From assembly GCA_947258795.1 (NCBI GenBank), contig CAMYJU010000001.1:248001-312000 (forward strand): 64,000 nucleotides of DNA, in the 5' to 3' direction. This document shows positions 1 through 11,401 of the stretch, in pieces. Position numbers and translations under genes: made by a program. This DNA is from an uncultured Gammaproteobacteria bacterium (GTDB lineage Bacteria; Pseudomonadota; Gammaproteobacteria; DRJJ01). Numbering within the stretch: position 1 is the first letter of the stretch; every line of letters begins with the position of its first letter. The notes below the pieces were generated by a model. That model had not been told where the DNA came from, searched no databases, and saw only the letters and a list, made by a program, of their open reading frames with translations.

Positions 1-2
1 GT

Positions 3-551
3 GCCGGCCATGCCGGGCACAGCGCCTGCCAGGTCGCCGCCGCGCTGGCCGCCAAGGTCACCGTGTTCGATCTGAACCGCGACCGCCTGCAGGCTGTACG
101 TAGCCTGGGTAACAATGTCACCGGCCTGTACCCGTTTGCAGACCGCCTGTATGACCAGATCAGCCGGGCTGATTTACTGGTTGGTGCCGTACTGCTGCCT
201 GGTGATCGTGCCCCGCACCTGGTCTCAGAGGCGCTGGTAAAGGAAATGAAAACCGGCAGCGTGATCGTCGACATCTCGGTGGATCAGGGCGGTTGTGTCG
301 AAACCACCCGCCCGACGGACTATACTAACCCGGTTTTTCGCTATGCCGATGTGATCCACTTCGGCGTGACCAATATGCCGGGGGCAGTCGCCCGTACCTC
401 ATCCCAGGCCCTGTCCTCGGTGCTGTTACCCTATGCGTTACGACTGGCGGCCGGTGACGGTCAAATGGACCCGGTACTGACCGAGGCGACGAATATCAAA
501 GCGGGCGAAATTGTGCACCCGGTAGTTGCGCAGGCCCTGGAAAAAGACTAA
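3..551 (+). CDS. ald: Alanine dehydrogenase, C-terminal part (cut by window start)
   Basis: The reading frame is open from base 3, so the gene begins upstream of the window. The first visible residues (AGHAGHSACQVAAAL) are the end of the Rossmann GxGxxG nucleotide loop, followed by VTVFDLN with the acidic residue that binds the NAD ribose. Further on, LLVGAVLLPGDRAPHLV, VIVDISVDQGGCVETTRPT and VTNMPGAVARTSS are typical of alanine dehydrogenase. The family converts L-alanine and NAD+ to pyruvate, ammonia and NADH in the cytoplasm. About half of the roughly 370-aa protein is visible. A PntA-type transhydrogenase shares the fold but does not match the conserved C-terminal half as well. Confidence 0.9.
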   Translation, partial: AGHAGHSACQVAAALAAKVTVFDLNRDRLQAVRSLGNNVTGLYPFADRLYDQISRADLLVGAVLLPGDRAPHLVSEALVKEMKTGSVIVDISVDQGGCVETTRPTDYTNPVFRYADVIHFGVTNMPGAVARTSSQALSSVLLPYALRLAAGDGQMDPVLTEATNIKAGEIVHPVVAQALEKD

Positions 552-607
552 TATCCCTGAAAATATAAGTAGTTATAAAATTAATTTACAGTAAAAGGTT
601 AACTTGA

Positions 608-2923
608 GTGGGCCAAGCCAGACGTACCAGAGCAGATGCAGTTCCAATTTCCACCCATATCAATCGCGGTGTCCGTGAGGGCCTGTTGCTAATCTTTATC
701 GCGTTGGGCGTGTACCTGTACATCTCATTGTTGACTTACGATCATCAGGATCCGGGCTGGACCAACAGCGGATTAGCGGGTGGGCAGGCGTTGCAGAATC
801 GTGGTGGACTGGTCGGGGCATGGTTTGCCGACGTGTTGTTGCTGCTGTTTGGCTATATGGCCTATTTGTTACCGCTAATGCTGATCTATGCCGGCTGGTT
901 GCTATACCGGGGCTTTCCGTCAGAGTCCGGCTTCAACACCCGCCTGCATGCAATGCGCTGGGTTGGATTCCTGCTGACCCTGTTCAGTGGTACCGGTCTG
1001 GCGACGCTGCATTTTCATGTCGAACCAATGACTTTGCCGCAGGATAGCGCCGGGGGTGTGTTCGGCCTGGCGGTGATGGATATGCTGTCGGTATTCGGTC
1101 TGCTCGGCATGACGCTGTTTCTGCTCACCTTGTTCCTGACCGGTATTACCCTGTTTACCAGCCTGTCATGGATATGGGTGATGGACCAGGTGGGTTACTG
1201 GACCATGCAGGCCGGCTACCGCGTAAACGCGGCCTGGTATGCGCTGCGCGAGAACCTTGAGAACCGCAAGACACGCCAGCAACGTGTTGAGACCATCAAG
1301 GTCGAAACCGAGAAAAAACAGAGCCGCAAGCCACCTCGTATCGAACCGGTAATACAGAAAATCCAGCCCAGCCCGCGTATCGAAGAAGAAAAGCAGGTAC
1401 AGATGTTCGATATGCCGACCGACTCGGTACTGCCGCCACTGAAGATTCTGGATGTACCCAAGGTATCCAAGCATGGCTATTCCGATGAGGCGCTCGAGGC
1501 CATGTCACACCTGGTGGAACTGAAGCTGAAGGATTTTGGCATCGATGTCGAGGTGGTGTCGGTACACCCGGGTCCGATCATTACCCGCTTTGAAGTGTTA
1601 CCGGCCGCAGGGGTCAAGGTCAGCAAGATCTCCGCGTTGTCCAAGGATCTGGCGCGTTCGCTGTCGGTGGTCAGTCTGCGTGTGGTCGAGGTCATCCCCG
1701 GCAAGTCGGTGATCGGTCTGGAGATCCCGAATGAACATCGCGAGATGGTCTATTTGAGCGAGATCCTGCATTCCAAGTCCTATGATGCGGCCAACTCACC
1801 ACTGGCGCTGGCGCTGGGTAAGGATATCAGCGGTCAACCGACCGTGGTCGACCTGAGCAAAATGCCGCACTTGCTGGTTGCCGGTACCACCGGCTCAGGT
1901 AAATCGGTCGCCGTGAACGCGATGATCCTGAGCCTGTTGTACAAGTCCACCGCGGCCGATGTACGCATGATCATGATTGACCCGAAGATGTTGGAACTGT
2001 CTATCTATGAAGGCATTCCGCACCTGTTGACACCGGTGGTAACCGATATGAAAGACGCAGCCAATGCGCTGCGCTGGTGTGTCGGGGAAATGGAACGCCG
2101 CTACCGGCTGATGGCGGCACTGGGTGTGCGCAACGTTGCCGGCTATAACCGCAAGGTGAAAGAGGCCAAGGACAAGGGGCAACCGTTGACCGACCCGGTC
2201 TGGAACGAGGACGGGCATGAAGACCCGAGCAAGCCGCCACCACTGCTGGAACATTTGCCATTCGTCGTGGTCATTATTGATGAGTTCGCCGACATGATGA
2301 TGATGGTCGGCAAGAAGGTTGAAGAACTGATTGCACGACTGGCGCAAAAGGCGCGTGCGTCCGGCATACACCTGATCCTGGCGACCCAGCGTCCGTCGGT
2401 GAATGTAATCACCGGGCTGATCAAGGCCAATATACCGGCCCGTATTGCATTCCAGGTTTCATCCAAGGTCGATTCACGCACCATTCTCGACCAGATGGGT
2501 GCGGAACAGCTACTCGGTCACGGCGACATGCTCTACCTGACTGCCGGTAGTGGTGTACCGACCCGTGTACACGGCGCGTTTGTGTCTGACCAGGAAGTCC
2601 ATCGCGTGGTCAATTACCTGAAACAGAACAATGAACCGGAATACCTGGAAGATATCGTTTCCGAAGCGCAGGAAACGGAGGTATTGCTACCAGGTGAACA
2701 GGCAGTGGATCAGGATAGCGAAGCCGATCCGTTGTATGACGAGGCGGTCAGCCTGGTGATCGAGAGCCGCCGGGCATCCATCTCGGCAGTGCAGCGGCGT
2801 CTGAAAATCGGCTATAACCGTGCCGCGCGCATGATCGAGGCGATGGAAGCGGCCGGTATCGTCAGCCCGATGCAATCCAATGGCAGTCGCGAGGTGCTGG
2901 TCAACCCGGCACCGAAAGACTAG
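608..2923 (+). CDS. ftsK: DNA translocase FtsK
   Basis: Septal DNA translocase that moves chromosome ends and supports XerCD dimer resolution at division. The 771-aa protein has four to five hydrophobic segments in the first ~200 residues, a short charged linker (~210-270), then the alpha-beta motor with Walker [13 protein letters not shown] and Walker [15 protein letters not shown], and a C-terminal winged-helix gamma domain ending in [18 protein letters not shown]. The linker is short compared with E. coli FtsK, as in many other bacteria. The start chosen is GTG at 608; there is no nearby in-frame ATG that keeps the N-terminal region. It lies 9 bp upstream of lolA and is probably cotranscribed with it. 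Confidence 0.95.
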   Translation: MGQARRTRADAVPISTHINRGVREGLLLIFIALGVYLYISLLTYDHQDPGWTNSGLAGGQALQNRGGLVGAWFADVLLLLFGYMAYLLPLMLIYAGWLLYRGFPSESGFNTRLHAMRWVGFLLTLFSGTGLATLHFHVEPMTLPQDSAGGVFGLAVMDMLSVFGLLGMTLFLLTLFLTGITLFTSLSWIWVMDQVGYWTMQAGYRVNAAWYALRENLENRKTRQQRVETIKVETEKKQSRKPPRIEPVIQKIQPSPRIEEEKQVQMFDMPTDSVLPPLKILDVPKVSKHGYSDEALEAMSHLVELKLKDFGIDVEVVSVHPGPIITRFEVLPAAGVKVSKISALSKDLARSLSVVSLRVVEVIPGKSVIGLEIPNEHREMVYLSEILHSKSYDAANSPLALALGKDISGQPTVVDLSKMPHLLVAGTTGSGKSVAVNAMILSLLYKSTAADVRMIMIDPKMLELSIYEGIPHLLTPVVTDMKDAANALRWCVGEMERRYRLMAALGVRNVAGYNRKVKEAKDKGQPLTDPVWNEDGHEDPSKPPPLLEHLPFVVVIIDEFADMMMMVGKKVEELIARLAQKARASGIHLILATQRPSVNVITGLIKANIPARIAFQVSSKVDSRTILDQMGAEQLLGHGDMLYLTAGSGVPTRVHGAFVSDQEVHRVVNYLKQNNEPEYLEDIVSEAQETEVLLPGEQAVDQDSEADPLYDEAVSLVIESRRASISAVQRRLKIGYNRAARMIEAMEAAGIVSPMQSNGSREVLVNPAPKD

Positions 2924-2932
2924 AGCGAGAGA

Positions 2933-3565
2933 ATGATGTTTACCTTGAGAGTTTTGATGTTAATCGCCGGCCTGACCGGTTTACTACCAGTCGCCCATGC
3001 GGTGACCTCGATCGACAAGCTGAATGAATTCAATACCGAGGTTAGCAGCCTCAGTGCCGATTTCAGCCAGACCCTGTACGACAGTGACGGTGAGGCGGTG
3101 CAGCAATCCAGCGGTACCTTGCAGATCCAGCGCCCGAACCGCTTTCGCTGGGATTATCGCAAACCCTATCCGCAGCTGTTACTGGCCGATGGCAAGCGAT
3201 TCTGGATCTATGACAGCGACCTGGAGCAGGTCACGGTCAAGCTGATCAGCGAGGCGCTGGGTAACGCGCCGTCGATGCTGTTGACTGGCAAGCATGCCCT
3301 GGATAAGGAATTCATCATCCAGGACATTGGTGAAAAGGACGGTATGCTGTGGGTGGAACTGTTTCCGAGAAAATCCGAATCGGATTTCAAACTGGTGCGC
3401 CTGGCGTTCAAGGACAAGCTGCGGCTGATGGAATTCCAGGACTCCATCGGTCAGCTGACCCGCATCCGTTTCGACAACCTGAAGATCAACATTACGCTGG
3501 ACCCGGACCAGTTCGTTTTTCATGTGCCAAAGGGCGCTGATGTCGTTGGCAACATCGGTGAATAG
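2933..3565 (+). CDS. lolA: Outer-membrane lipoprotein carrier LolA
   Basis: Periplasmic chaperone that carries lipoproteins from LolCDE to LolB at the outer membrane. The 210-aa product begins with a clear Sec signal peptide (MMFTLRVLMLIAGLTGLLPV, cleavage after AHA). The mature part shows the LolA pattern: SLSADFSQTLYD, GTLQIQRPNRFRWDY and YPQLLLADGKRFWIYD, ending in beta strands around RIRFDNLKINITLDPDQF. Length matches the family. The ftsK-lolA-rarA order is conserved in many gammaproteobacteria, which supports the call. ATGATG starts: the second ATG is equally possible and would change only one residue. Confidence 0.95.
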   Translation: MMFTLRVLMLIAGLTGLLPVAHAVTSIDKLNEFNTEVSSLSADFSQTLYDSDGEAVQQSSGTLQIQRPNRFRWDYRKPYPQLLLADGKRFWIYDSDLEQVTVKLISEALGNAPSMLLTGKHALDKEFIIQDIGEKDGMLWVELFPRKSESDFKLVRLAFKDKLRLMEFQDSIGQLTRIRFDNLKINITLDPDQFVFHVPKGADVVGNIGE

Positions 3566-3597
3566 AACAACCAGCTAGCCGCAATCGGGTCCGGACT

Positions 3598-4944
3598 ATG
3601 ACTGCAGACCATCCACAACAGACCCATATCCCACTGGCCGAGCGTATGCGGCCAAACCGGCTCGAGGAATTTATCGGCCAGTCACATTTGCTCGGTGAGG
3701 GGCGGCCACTGCTTCAGGCATTGGAATCGGGCAACCTGCACTCGATGTTGTTCTGGGGACCGCCCGGTACCGGCAAGACCACGCTGGCCAACATGATTGC
3801 GCAACGCGTTAACGCCGAGTTTATCAGGCTGTCTGCGGTGCTGTCCGGTGTGAAGGATATCCGTGCCGCGGTAGAACAGGCGCGTTTTCTGCGTGACCAG
3901 GGTCGGGACACCGTCCTGTTTGTCGACGAGGTACATCGTTTCAACAAGTCCCAACAGGATGCGTTCCTGCCGCATGTCGAGGACGGTACCGTGGTGTTTA
4001 TCGGTGCGACTACGGAAAATCCGTCGTTTGAACTGAACAACGCGCTGTTATCACGTTCGCGTGTGTATGTACTCAAGGCGCTGGGCGCGGATGATATACG
4101 CCAGGTGATAGATAACGCACTAACAGATTGCGAGCGCGGCCTCGGTGCGTATGAACTGCTGATGGATGATCAGCAACGTGACCGGCTGGCACAGGTGGCG
4201 GACGGCGACGCACGTCGTGCACTGAACTTGCTTGAGATCGCATCCGACCTGGCCCGACCGGTCGACGGTGGTAACCTGATCGATGACGCGGTACTGGAAT
4301 CGGTGTTGAGTGACGGTGTACGCCGCTTTGATAACAAGGGCGAGCAGTTCTATGACCAGATATCGGCCTTGCATAAATCAGTCAGGGGTTCGGACCCGGA
4401 TGCAGCGTTGTACTGGTTATGCCGCATGCTCGATGGCGGATGCGATGCCCTGTACATTGCCCGGCGCGTGGTCAGGATGGCCAGTGAAGACATCGGTAAT
4501 GCCGATCCGCGCGCCTTGCAACTGACCCTGAACGCCTGGGATGTACAGGAACGACTTGGCTCGCCTGAGGGCGAACTGGCGCTGGCGCAGGCGGTGATCT
4601 ACATGGCCTGCGCGGCCAAGAGCAATGCTGTATACACAGCCTATGGTCAGGCCATGAAAACCGTGCGTCAGCAGGGCAGCAAAGAGGTACCGCTGCATCT
4701 GCGCAATGCACCGACCAGGCTGATGAAGTCACTCGACTACGGACGCGAGTACCGTTATGCCCATGACGAGCCGGAGGCCTATGCGGCTGGTGAGCATTAC
4801 TTTCCTGACGATATGTCGGAAATACGTTTTTATGAACCGGTACCGCGCGGTCTGGAGATAAAAATTGCCGAGAAACTGCAACACCTGCGTGAACTGGATC
4901 GCAAGGCCCGGCAGGGTGGGCAGATTAAAGAGAAATCATCATGA
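3598..4944 (+). CDS. rarA: Replication-associated recombination protein A (MgsA/RarA)
   Basis: AAA+ ATPase that acts at stalled replication forks. The 448-aa sequence has RPNRLEEFIGQSHLL at the N-terminus, Walker A GPPGTGKTT near residue 55, Walker B LFVDEVHRFN, sensor-1 GATTENPSF, and the RarA C-terminal tetramerisation region (DALYIARRVVRMASEDIGNA, then YRYAHDEP). Length and motif order match the family. It follows lolA by 32 bp and overlaps crcB by 4 bp (ATGA), so the genes are likely translated from one message. Confidence 0.95.
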   Translation: MTADHPQQTHIPLAERMRPNRLEEFIGQSHLLGEGRPLLQALESGNLHSMLFWGPPGTGKTTLANMIAQRVNAEFIRLSAVLSGVKDIRAAVEQARFLRDQGRDTVLFVDEVHRFNKSQQDAFLPHVEDGTVVFIGATTENPSFELNNALLSRSRVYVLKALGADDIRQVIDNALTDCERGLGAYELLMDDQQRDRLAQVADGDARRALNLLEIASDLARPVDGGNLIDDAVLESVLSDGVRRFDNKGEQFYDQISALHKSVRGSDPDAALYWLCRMLDGGCDALYIARRVVRMASEDIGNADPRALQLTLNAWDVQERLGSPEGELALAQAVIYMACAAKSNAVYTAYGQAMKTVRQQGSKEVPLHLRNAPTRLMKSLDYGREYRYAHDEPEAYAAGEHYFPDDMSEIRFYEPVPRGLEIKIAEKLQHLRELDRKARQGGQIKEKSS

Positions 4945-5311
4945 ATCACTGGCTTGCTATCGCATCCGGTGGCGCGATCGGTGCGCTGGGTCGCTACCTG
5001 GTCTCCGGCGGAGTACATGGCCTGCTTGGCAGGGGGTTTCCGTACGGTACCCTGACCGTGAACGTACTCGGTTCCCTGCTAATGGGCATTCTGTATATCC
5101 TGTTACTGGATCGGGTCAGTCTCAGTGCGGAATGGCGCGCGGCATTACAGATCGGTTTGCTCGGGGCGTTTACCACCTTTTCCACCTTCTCGATCGAGAC
5201 CCTGCTACTGATTGAAAATGGCGAGTTGATGCGCGCATTCGCGAATATCATACTGAGTGTTGTGTTGTGTCTTGCCGCGGTCTGGGTTGGTGTCATTGTA
5301 GGAAGGCAAAT

Positions 5312-5315
<4 letters not shown>
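4941..5315 (+). CDS. crcB: Fluoride channel CrcB/Fluc
   Basis: Small fluoride-exporting membrane channel of 124 aa. Four hydrophobic segments are visible, with the family signatures GGAIGALGRYLVSG near the N-terminus, GTLTVNVLGSLLMGIL (the conserved Asn of TM2) and the GLLGAFTTFSTFSIET motif of TM3. The protein works as an antiparallel dimer in the inner membrane. It overlaps rarA by 4 bp and the following DUF190 gene by 4 bp. I saw no fluoride riboswitch upstream; the gene sits within an operon. Confidence 0.93.
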
Positions 5316-6903
<1,588 letters not shown>

Positions 6904-6920
6904 TCCATGCCATGCACAAC

Positions 6921-6942
6921 CCCCTCTCCCTTAGGGAGAAGG
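6921..6942. repeat. Palindromic repeat, CTCTCCCT/AGGGAGA type, copy 1
   Basis: A short palindrome of CCCTCTCCCT facing AGGGAGAAGG, just after serS. Related copies occur at 47861, 49801, 50973 and 59389. It behaves like a dispersed REP-type element. Confidence 0.7.
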
Positions 6943-7046
6943 AACCGCTTTAATTGTCACCTCAGGTGAACTATCCCATCCAGTATATTTTTATTTATAT
7001 TCAGGTATGATTAAGTACGCTACCTAGTAAATAAGGGTCTGAATAC

Positions 7047-8438
7047 ATGGACTATTTTCCACTTTTCATGTCAATCAAGGGTCGCCAGTGCCTGGTCGTG
7101 GGCGGGGGTGAGGTCGCCACGCGCAAGATCGCGCTATTGAAGCGTGCCGGTGCACGCGTACTTGTCCTGTCACCCGAATTGACCGGTTCACTGAGTCGTT
7201 CGCTTGAGCAGGGCGAGATCACGCACGAGGCCAGGGCCTTTGATCAGATCAACGTTGCTGACTATGCGCTGGTCATCGCGGCGACCGATGACACCGCGGT
7301 GAACAAGCAGGTATCCGATGTTGCGCAGGCTGCGAATATCCCGGTTAATGTGGTCGACAACCCGGCGCTATGCAGTTTTATCGTACCCTCGATTATCGAC
7401 CGTTCACCGGTACAGATCGCAGTCTCGACTGGCGGGGCGTCGCCGGTACTGGCCAGAACCCTGCGCACCAAACTGGAGACCCAGATCCCGTCAGCATACG
7501 GGGAGCTGGGCCAGATGCTGGAGGCCAATCGTGAGGTGGTCAAGAACGCGTTTGCCGACGTCGATCAGCGCCGCCGGTTCTGGGAAAACATCCTCGCCGG
7601 TCCGATCATCGAAATGGTACTGGCCGGCCAGTATGACCGCGCCCAGGCAGAAATCGACAAGGCGATCGAGAGCAAATCAGACGGCAGCGGCGAGACCGGT
7701 GAGGTTTACCTGGTCGGCGCCGGACCCGGCGACCCGGACCTGTTGACCTTTCGTGCGCTGAGGCTGATGCAGCAATCCGATGTGATCGTACATGACCGCC
7801 TGGTGTCGCAGCCGATACTGGACATGGCGCGTAAGGACGCCGACTTTATCTATGTCGGCAAGGAACGTGACAAGCACACCCTGCAGCAGGAAGATATCAA
7901 TCACCTGCTGGTGCGTCTGGCCAAGGAAGGTAAACGTGTCTGCCGTTTGAAAGGCGGTGACCCGTTTGTATTCGGTCGTGGCGGCGAGGAAATCGATACC
8001 CTGACCCAGGAAGGCGTGCCGTTCCAGGTGGTACCGGCGATTACCGCGGCGCTGGGTGTGTCCTCGTACGCGGGTATCCCGCTAACCCATCGTGATTATG
8101 CGCACTCGGTATTATTTACCACCGGCCATTTGAAAGACGGTACCATGAACCTGAACTGGTCAGGCCTGGTTCAACCCAGGCAGACCGTGGTGTTCTACAT
8201 GGGTCTGCATGGCGTGGATATTATCTGCAAGGAAATGATCGCGCATGGCATGCCGACCACGATGCCGATCGCGCTGGTGCAAAAGGCGACCCAGCCGGAG
8301 CAGAAGGTCATTACCGGAACCCTGGAAACCATGCCGCAACTGGTGCGTGATACTGAGATTCATCCGCCGACACTGATCATCGTCGGTGAGGTGGTCAAAC
8401 TGCATGACAAGTTGAACTGGTTCCAGACGGAAGATTAA
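7047..8438 (+). CDS. cysG: Siroheme synthase CysG (trifunctional)
   Basis: Makes siroheme from uroporphyrinogen III; siroheme is the prosthetic group of DsrAB and NirB, both encoded in this window. The 463-aa protein is the fused form. Residues 1-210 form the NAD-dependent precorrin-2 dehydrogenase/ferrochelatase (VVGGGEVATRKIALL; NVVDNPALCSFIVPSIIDRS; ISTGGASPV-like VSTGGASPVLAR). Residues ~218-463 form the SAM-dependent uroporphyrinogen methyltransferase (VYLVGAGPGDPDLLTFRA, VCRLKGGDPFVFGRGGEE, ATQPEQKVITGTL). It converges with the rhodanese gene and is on the opposite strand to dsr, but the linkage fits the siroheme demand of sulfite reductase. Confidence 0.96.
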   Translation: MDYFPLFMSIKGRQCLVVGGGEVATRKIALLKRAGARVLVLSPELTGSLSRSLEQGEITHEARAFDQINVADYALVIAATDDTAVNKQVSDVAQAANIPVNVVDNPALCSFIVPSIIDRSPVQIAVSTGGASPVLARTLRTKLETQIPSAYGELGQMLEANREVVKNAFADVDQRRRFWENILAGPIIEMVLAGQYDRAQAEIDKAIESKSDGSGETGEVYLVGAGPGDPDLLTFRALRLMQQSDVIVHDRLVSQPILDMARKDADFIYVGKERDKHTLQQEDINHLLVRLAKEGKRVCRLKGGDPFVFGRGGEEIDTLTQEGVPFQVVPAITAALGVSSYAGIPLTHRDYAHSVLFTTGHLKDGTMNLNWSGLVQPRQTVVFYMGLHGVDIICKEMIAHGMPTTMPIALVQKATQPEQKVITGTLETMPQLVRDTEIHPPTLIIVGEVVKLHDKLNWFQTED

Positions 8439-8464
8439 GCTCAGGCAATATACCAGGCGCTAAG

Positions 8465-8929
8465 CTACTTCGGCGGCATCTGGTCAGGTCTGACCCGGGT
8501 GGTGAAGCACGCATCTCCTTCTTCCACGCTGATCTTGTGACCGTCGTTGGATATCATCGGTAACTCGTAGTCATTCCAGCCGGCCATGCCGGTCTTCATC
8601 GAATACACCTGTGTGTAGCCCATTTGCTGCATGACATAGGCGGCCAGTGCCGTGCGATTACCGGACCGGCACACCAGGACGACCTGTTTATCTCGTGCAG
8701 CGGCCAGATTCGGTACTGTTTCTTCATAACCAAAATCACAAGCCGATTCCAGCACGCCACGCGGGACATTAATGCTGCCTTCGATGTGCATGCAGTCATA
8801 TTCATAAGGCTCACGTACATCAACGATGATCAGTTCTTCACCGTTATCCATTTTTTCCGATACATCCCATGGAAACAGTTCCTTAATCTCGGCAAGTATG
8901 TCCGTTACCAGTTGTACGTAGGTTTTCAT
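8465..8929 (-). CDS. Single-domain rhodanese-like sulfurtransferase
   Basis: A 154-aa protein with one rhodanese domain: IIVDVREPYEYDCMHIEGS, then the active loop VCRSGNRTALAAYVM with the presumed persulfide-carrying Cys87, then MGYTQVYSMKTGMAGWNDY. The first ~30 residues and the last ~35 lie outside the domain. Such proteins move sulfane sulfur, and the position at the distal end of a dsr locus makes a role in feeding sulfur to the TusA/DsrEFH/DsrC relay plausible, though not shown. It follows the NarL-like regulator on the same strand by 26 bp, so it is probably its operon partner. Confidence 0.88.
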   Translation of the reverse strand: MKTYVQLVTDILAEIKELFPWDVSEKMDNGEELIIVDVREPYEYDCMHIEGSINVPRGVLESACDFGYEETVPNLAAARDKQVVLVCRSGNRTALAAYVMQQMGYTQVYSMKTGMAGWNDYELPMISNDGHKISVEEGDACFTTRVRPDQMPPK

Positions 8930-8955
8930 TTTCTTTCTCTTGATGTTTTTTCAGT

Positions 8956-9609
8956 TCAGAGCCTGTCCTTCTGGCACAGGCCTTTCTCGACTGCAATGAC
9001 CGCGGCCTCGACCCGTGAGTGTATGTTCAGTTTGCGAAGGATGGCCTTGACGTGCAGTTTTACGGTACCGTCCGATATACCCAGCTTTTTCGCAATCACC
9101 TTGTTGCTTTCACCCTCAGCCAGGTGGCACAGGATTTCATGTTCACGCGGTGTCAGCTCGGCAAAACGTTTGCTTTCATCGTCAATGACCTCGTCGCCGT
9201 ACTGGACCACCTTGGCCAGTACGCCGGTCAGTTCCGGTGCGATCACGGTCTTGCCGTTGACGATTTCATGCAGCGCATCAACCAGGTCATCTGGATCCAT
9301 GTCCTTTAACAAATAGCCGGCAGCGCCGTTTCTGAGTGATTCGATCAAGTCGCGCTCATCATTACTGGTGGTTAGCATGACCACGGGTGCCTTGACTTCC
9401 TCGTCACGCAGTTTCTGTAGCACCTGTATGCCATTGATATCAGGCATACGCATATCCAGCAATACCACATCAGGGTTGTTGGAGAAAACCACTTCAACGC
9501 CTTCGGTACCATCGCCGACGGAGGCGACGACTTCAATGCCGCGGCGTTCAAATAGTCCCTCCAGCCCGATACGGAACAGGGCATGGTCATCTATCAATAC
9601 GACTTTCAT
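8956..9609 (-). CDS. NarL/FixJ-type response regulator
   Basis: A 217-aa two-component regulator. The receiver domain has the DD pair in VVLIDDHALFRIGLEGLF, phosphoacceptor Asp52 in VVLLDMRMPDING, MLTTSND and the conserved Lys in GAAGYLLKDMDPD. The C-terminal LuxR-type helix-turn-helix is LTPREHEILCHLAEGESNKV followed by GISDGTVKLHVKAILRKL. Close in pattern to NarL/NarP. The neighbouring sensor kinase is 43 bp upstream and certainly its partner. Targets are unknown; the dsr operon, whose 3' end lies beside it, is an obvious candidate. Confidence 0.92.
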   Translation of the reverse strand: MKVVLIDDHALFRIGLEGLFERRGIEVVASVGDGTEGVEVVFSNNPDVVLLDMRMPDINGIQVLQKLRDEEVKAPVVMLTTSNDERDLIESLRNGAAGYLLKDMDPDDLVDALHEIVNGKTVIAPELTGVLAKVVQYGDEVIDDESKRFAELTPREHEILCHLAEGESNKVIAKKLGISDGTVKLHVKAILRKLNIHSRVEAAVIAVEKGLCQKDRL

Positions 9610-9652
9610 ACCGGGCGACTTGTGAAGTTTATGGAAGTAAATGGTTTCATGG

Positions 9653-11320
9653 TCAGATATTGGAGAAAGTTGATTGCTCCTTGCCTGTCTCGGGTCTGAA
9701 TGCCAGTATCACGCGTGTGCCTTCACCGGGTTCGCTCTCAAACGCGATTTTACCATGTAAGCGTTTAGCGCGTTCCTGCATGATCGACAGGCCGATATGT
9801 TCCCCGGCCTTGCCACTCAGTGCCCGGTTGTTCAGGCCTATGCCGTCATCTTCAATCAATACGTTGTAATCATTATTTTCATCCATGCGTAATAATACCC
9901 GAACAGCGTGGGCCTTGCTGTGTTTGCGGATATTGTTGAGTGCTTCCTGTACGATGCGCAGCACCTGGATTTCCAGTGTTGACGGCATTTGCAGGTCACG
10001 CCACTGGTTCTGGAAGAAGATCAGTATACCGGTTTCCTTGCGAAATCGTTCTATGACACTGTCGATGGCGGAAACCAGTCCACGCTCGTCAAACGGGGCA
10101 CGGAAGTGTGCAAGGAGTTCGCGTAGCTCGGTATAGGCCTCGTCCAGACCATTCTGTATCAATGTCACCTCATGGCGCGCGGTATCATTGTCTGCGTGTA
10201 GCAGTGAGTCTTCCAGGTTCCTGGCCTGGAAACGCAGACTGGCCAGGGTCTGTGCCAGTGAGTCATGCAGTTCATGTGAAAGCATGGTGCGTTCCTGGTT
10301 GATTTCCTGGCGTTTTGCCTTCTCGTCCAGACGTGATTTTTCAATCGCGATACCCAGATGACGGCCGATACTGGTCAGAATCTCCTTGATATCCTCGCGC
10401 TCCAGCAGCCCTGGCTGATCGACGAACAGATTATATACACCCAGGTTCTTGTCATGGTGCTGCAGTGGCACAGCAATCATTTCCACGTCGTCCTTTTCAA
10501 AGAATGCGTGCCCGGCAAATTCGCTGCACTGACCGATATTCTTTTGTGATAACAGGTCGCCATGCTGTACGGCTTGTCCGCACATGCAGCGATTGACCGA
10601 GACCAGTTGCTCCTCCTTGATGATCTTGTTGTCCAGTCCGATGCTGGATACCAGTCGCATTTTGTTGTCGTCGGTGACCAGTCTGACCGTGGCTGCACGC
10701 GCCTGTACCACTTCCATCAGCGTGGCCAGGAAGCGGTGTAACAGGTCATCCAGGCTGCGTGAGGTATTGATACTGGCAGCGACATCGTAAAGGATTTCCA
10801 GTGAGCGCGTCTTTTGTTCGATTTGCTCGGTCTGTTTTTTTACCTGGTCATCCATTTTCCGGGTGAGCCTTTCCAGGTCCTTACCGAGTCCGTTGATATC
10901 CTTGACCAGTTCGGCAAATTCGCCATGGCCGGTCACTGGTATGCGCGCCGACAGGTTGCCACCTCGCATGCGCATGGCCCAGTTACGCATATGCGCAAGT
11001 GGCAGCATTAACTGGTTATTGATGCGGTACAGGATCAGCGCGATCGCAGTGAAACCGGCCAGCAACAGCAGGACCTGCGCACCGAACAGCCAGGCCATGT
11101 CTGGTTCACCGAATTTCAGGAACCAGCTGCTGATGCCCAGCAAGCTCAATATGCTCAACAGGGTGACCAGCGGCCAGAACAGACCGCTGGATACCAGTGC
11201 CGGTGATTTCTTGCGCCAGCCAGCAGCAGGGGGGCGCAGCCACGGTATCAGGCGTCCGGATACTGAGGCCCGGGCCGGTTTCTTGGGGCGTTGTATATCA
11301 AGCTGTTCGGTACTGGACAT
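9653..11320 (-). CDS. NarX-like sensor histidine kinase (HAMP-GAF-HisKA_3)
   Basis: A 555-aa membrane sensor kinase. Two hydrophobic segments lie at about residues 45-65 and 78-98 with only a short loop between them, so there is no NarX-type periplasmic nitrate-binding domain. A HAMP linker follows, then a coiled-coil, a GAF domain (about 170-325) holding a CMCGQAV cysteine pair, then the HisKA_3 phosphoacceptor LSHELHDSLAQTLASLRFQ near residue 350 and an ATPase domain with IVQEALNNIRKHSKA and IEDDGIGL. Domain architecture and H-box place it in the NarX/NarQ/NreB group. The cysteines in GAF suggest redox or Fe-S sensing in the cytoplasm, which is inference. Confidence 0.9.
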   Translation of the reverse strand: MSSTEQLDIQRPKKPARASVSGRLIPWLRPPAAGWRKKSPALVSSGLFWPLVTLLSILSLLGISSWFLKFGEPDMAWLFGAQVLLLLAGFTAIALILYRINNQLMLPLAHMRNWAMRMRGGNLSARIPVTGHGEFAELVKDINGLGKDLERLTRKMDDQVKKQTEQIEQKTRSLEILYDVAASINTSRSLDDLLHRFLATLMEVVQARAATVRLVTDDNKMRLVSSIGLDNKIIKEEQLVSVNRCMCGQAVQHGDLLSQKNIGQCSEFAGHAFFEKDDVEMIAVPLQHHDKNLGVYNLFVDQPGLLEREDIKEILTSIGRHLGIAIEKSRLDEKAKRQEINQERTMLSHELHDSLAQTLASLRFQARNLEDSLLHADNDTARHEVTLIQNGLDEAYTELRELLAHFRAPFDERGLVSAIDSVIERFRKETGILIFFQNQWRDLQMPSTLEIQVLRIVQEALNNIRKHSKAHAVRVLLRMDENNDYNVLIEDDGIGLNNRALSGKAGEHIGLSIMQERAKRLHGKIAFESEPGEGTRVILAFRPETGKEQSTFSNI

Positions 11321-11401
11321 GGGCTCTGTACAAAAGCGTTACTTGCTGTAAGTGTATGCTATTTGATCCGGGTAGTCATGAATACAGCCTGCGTATCCGC
11401 T

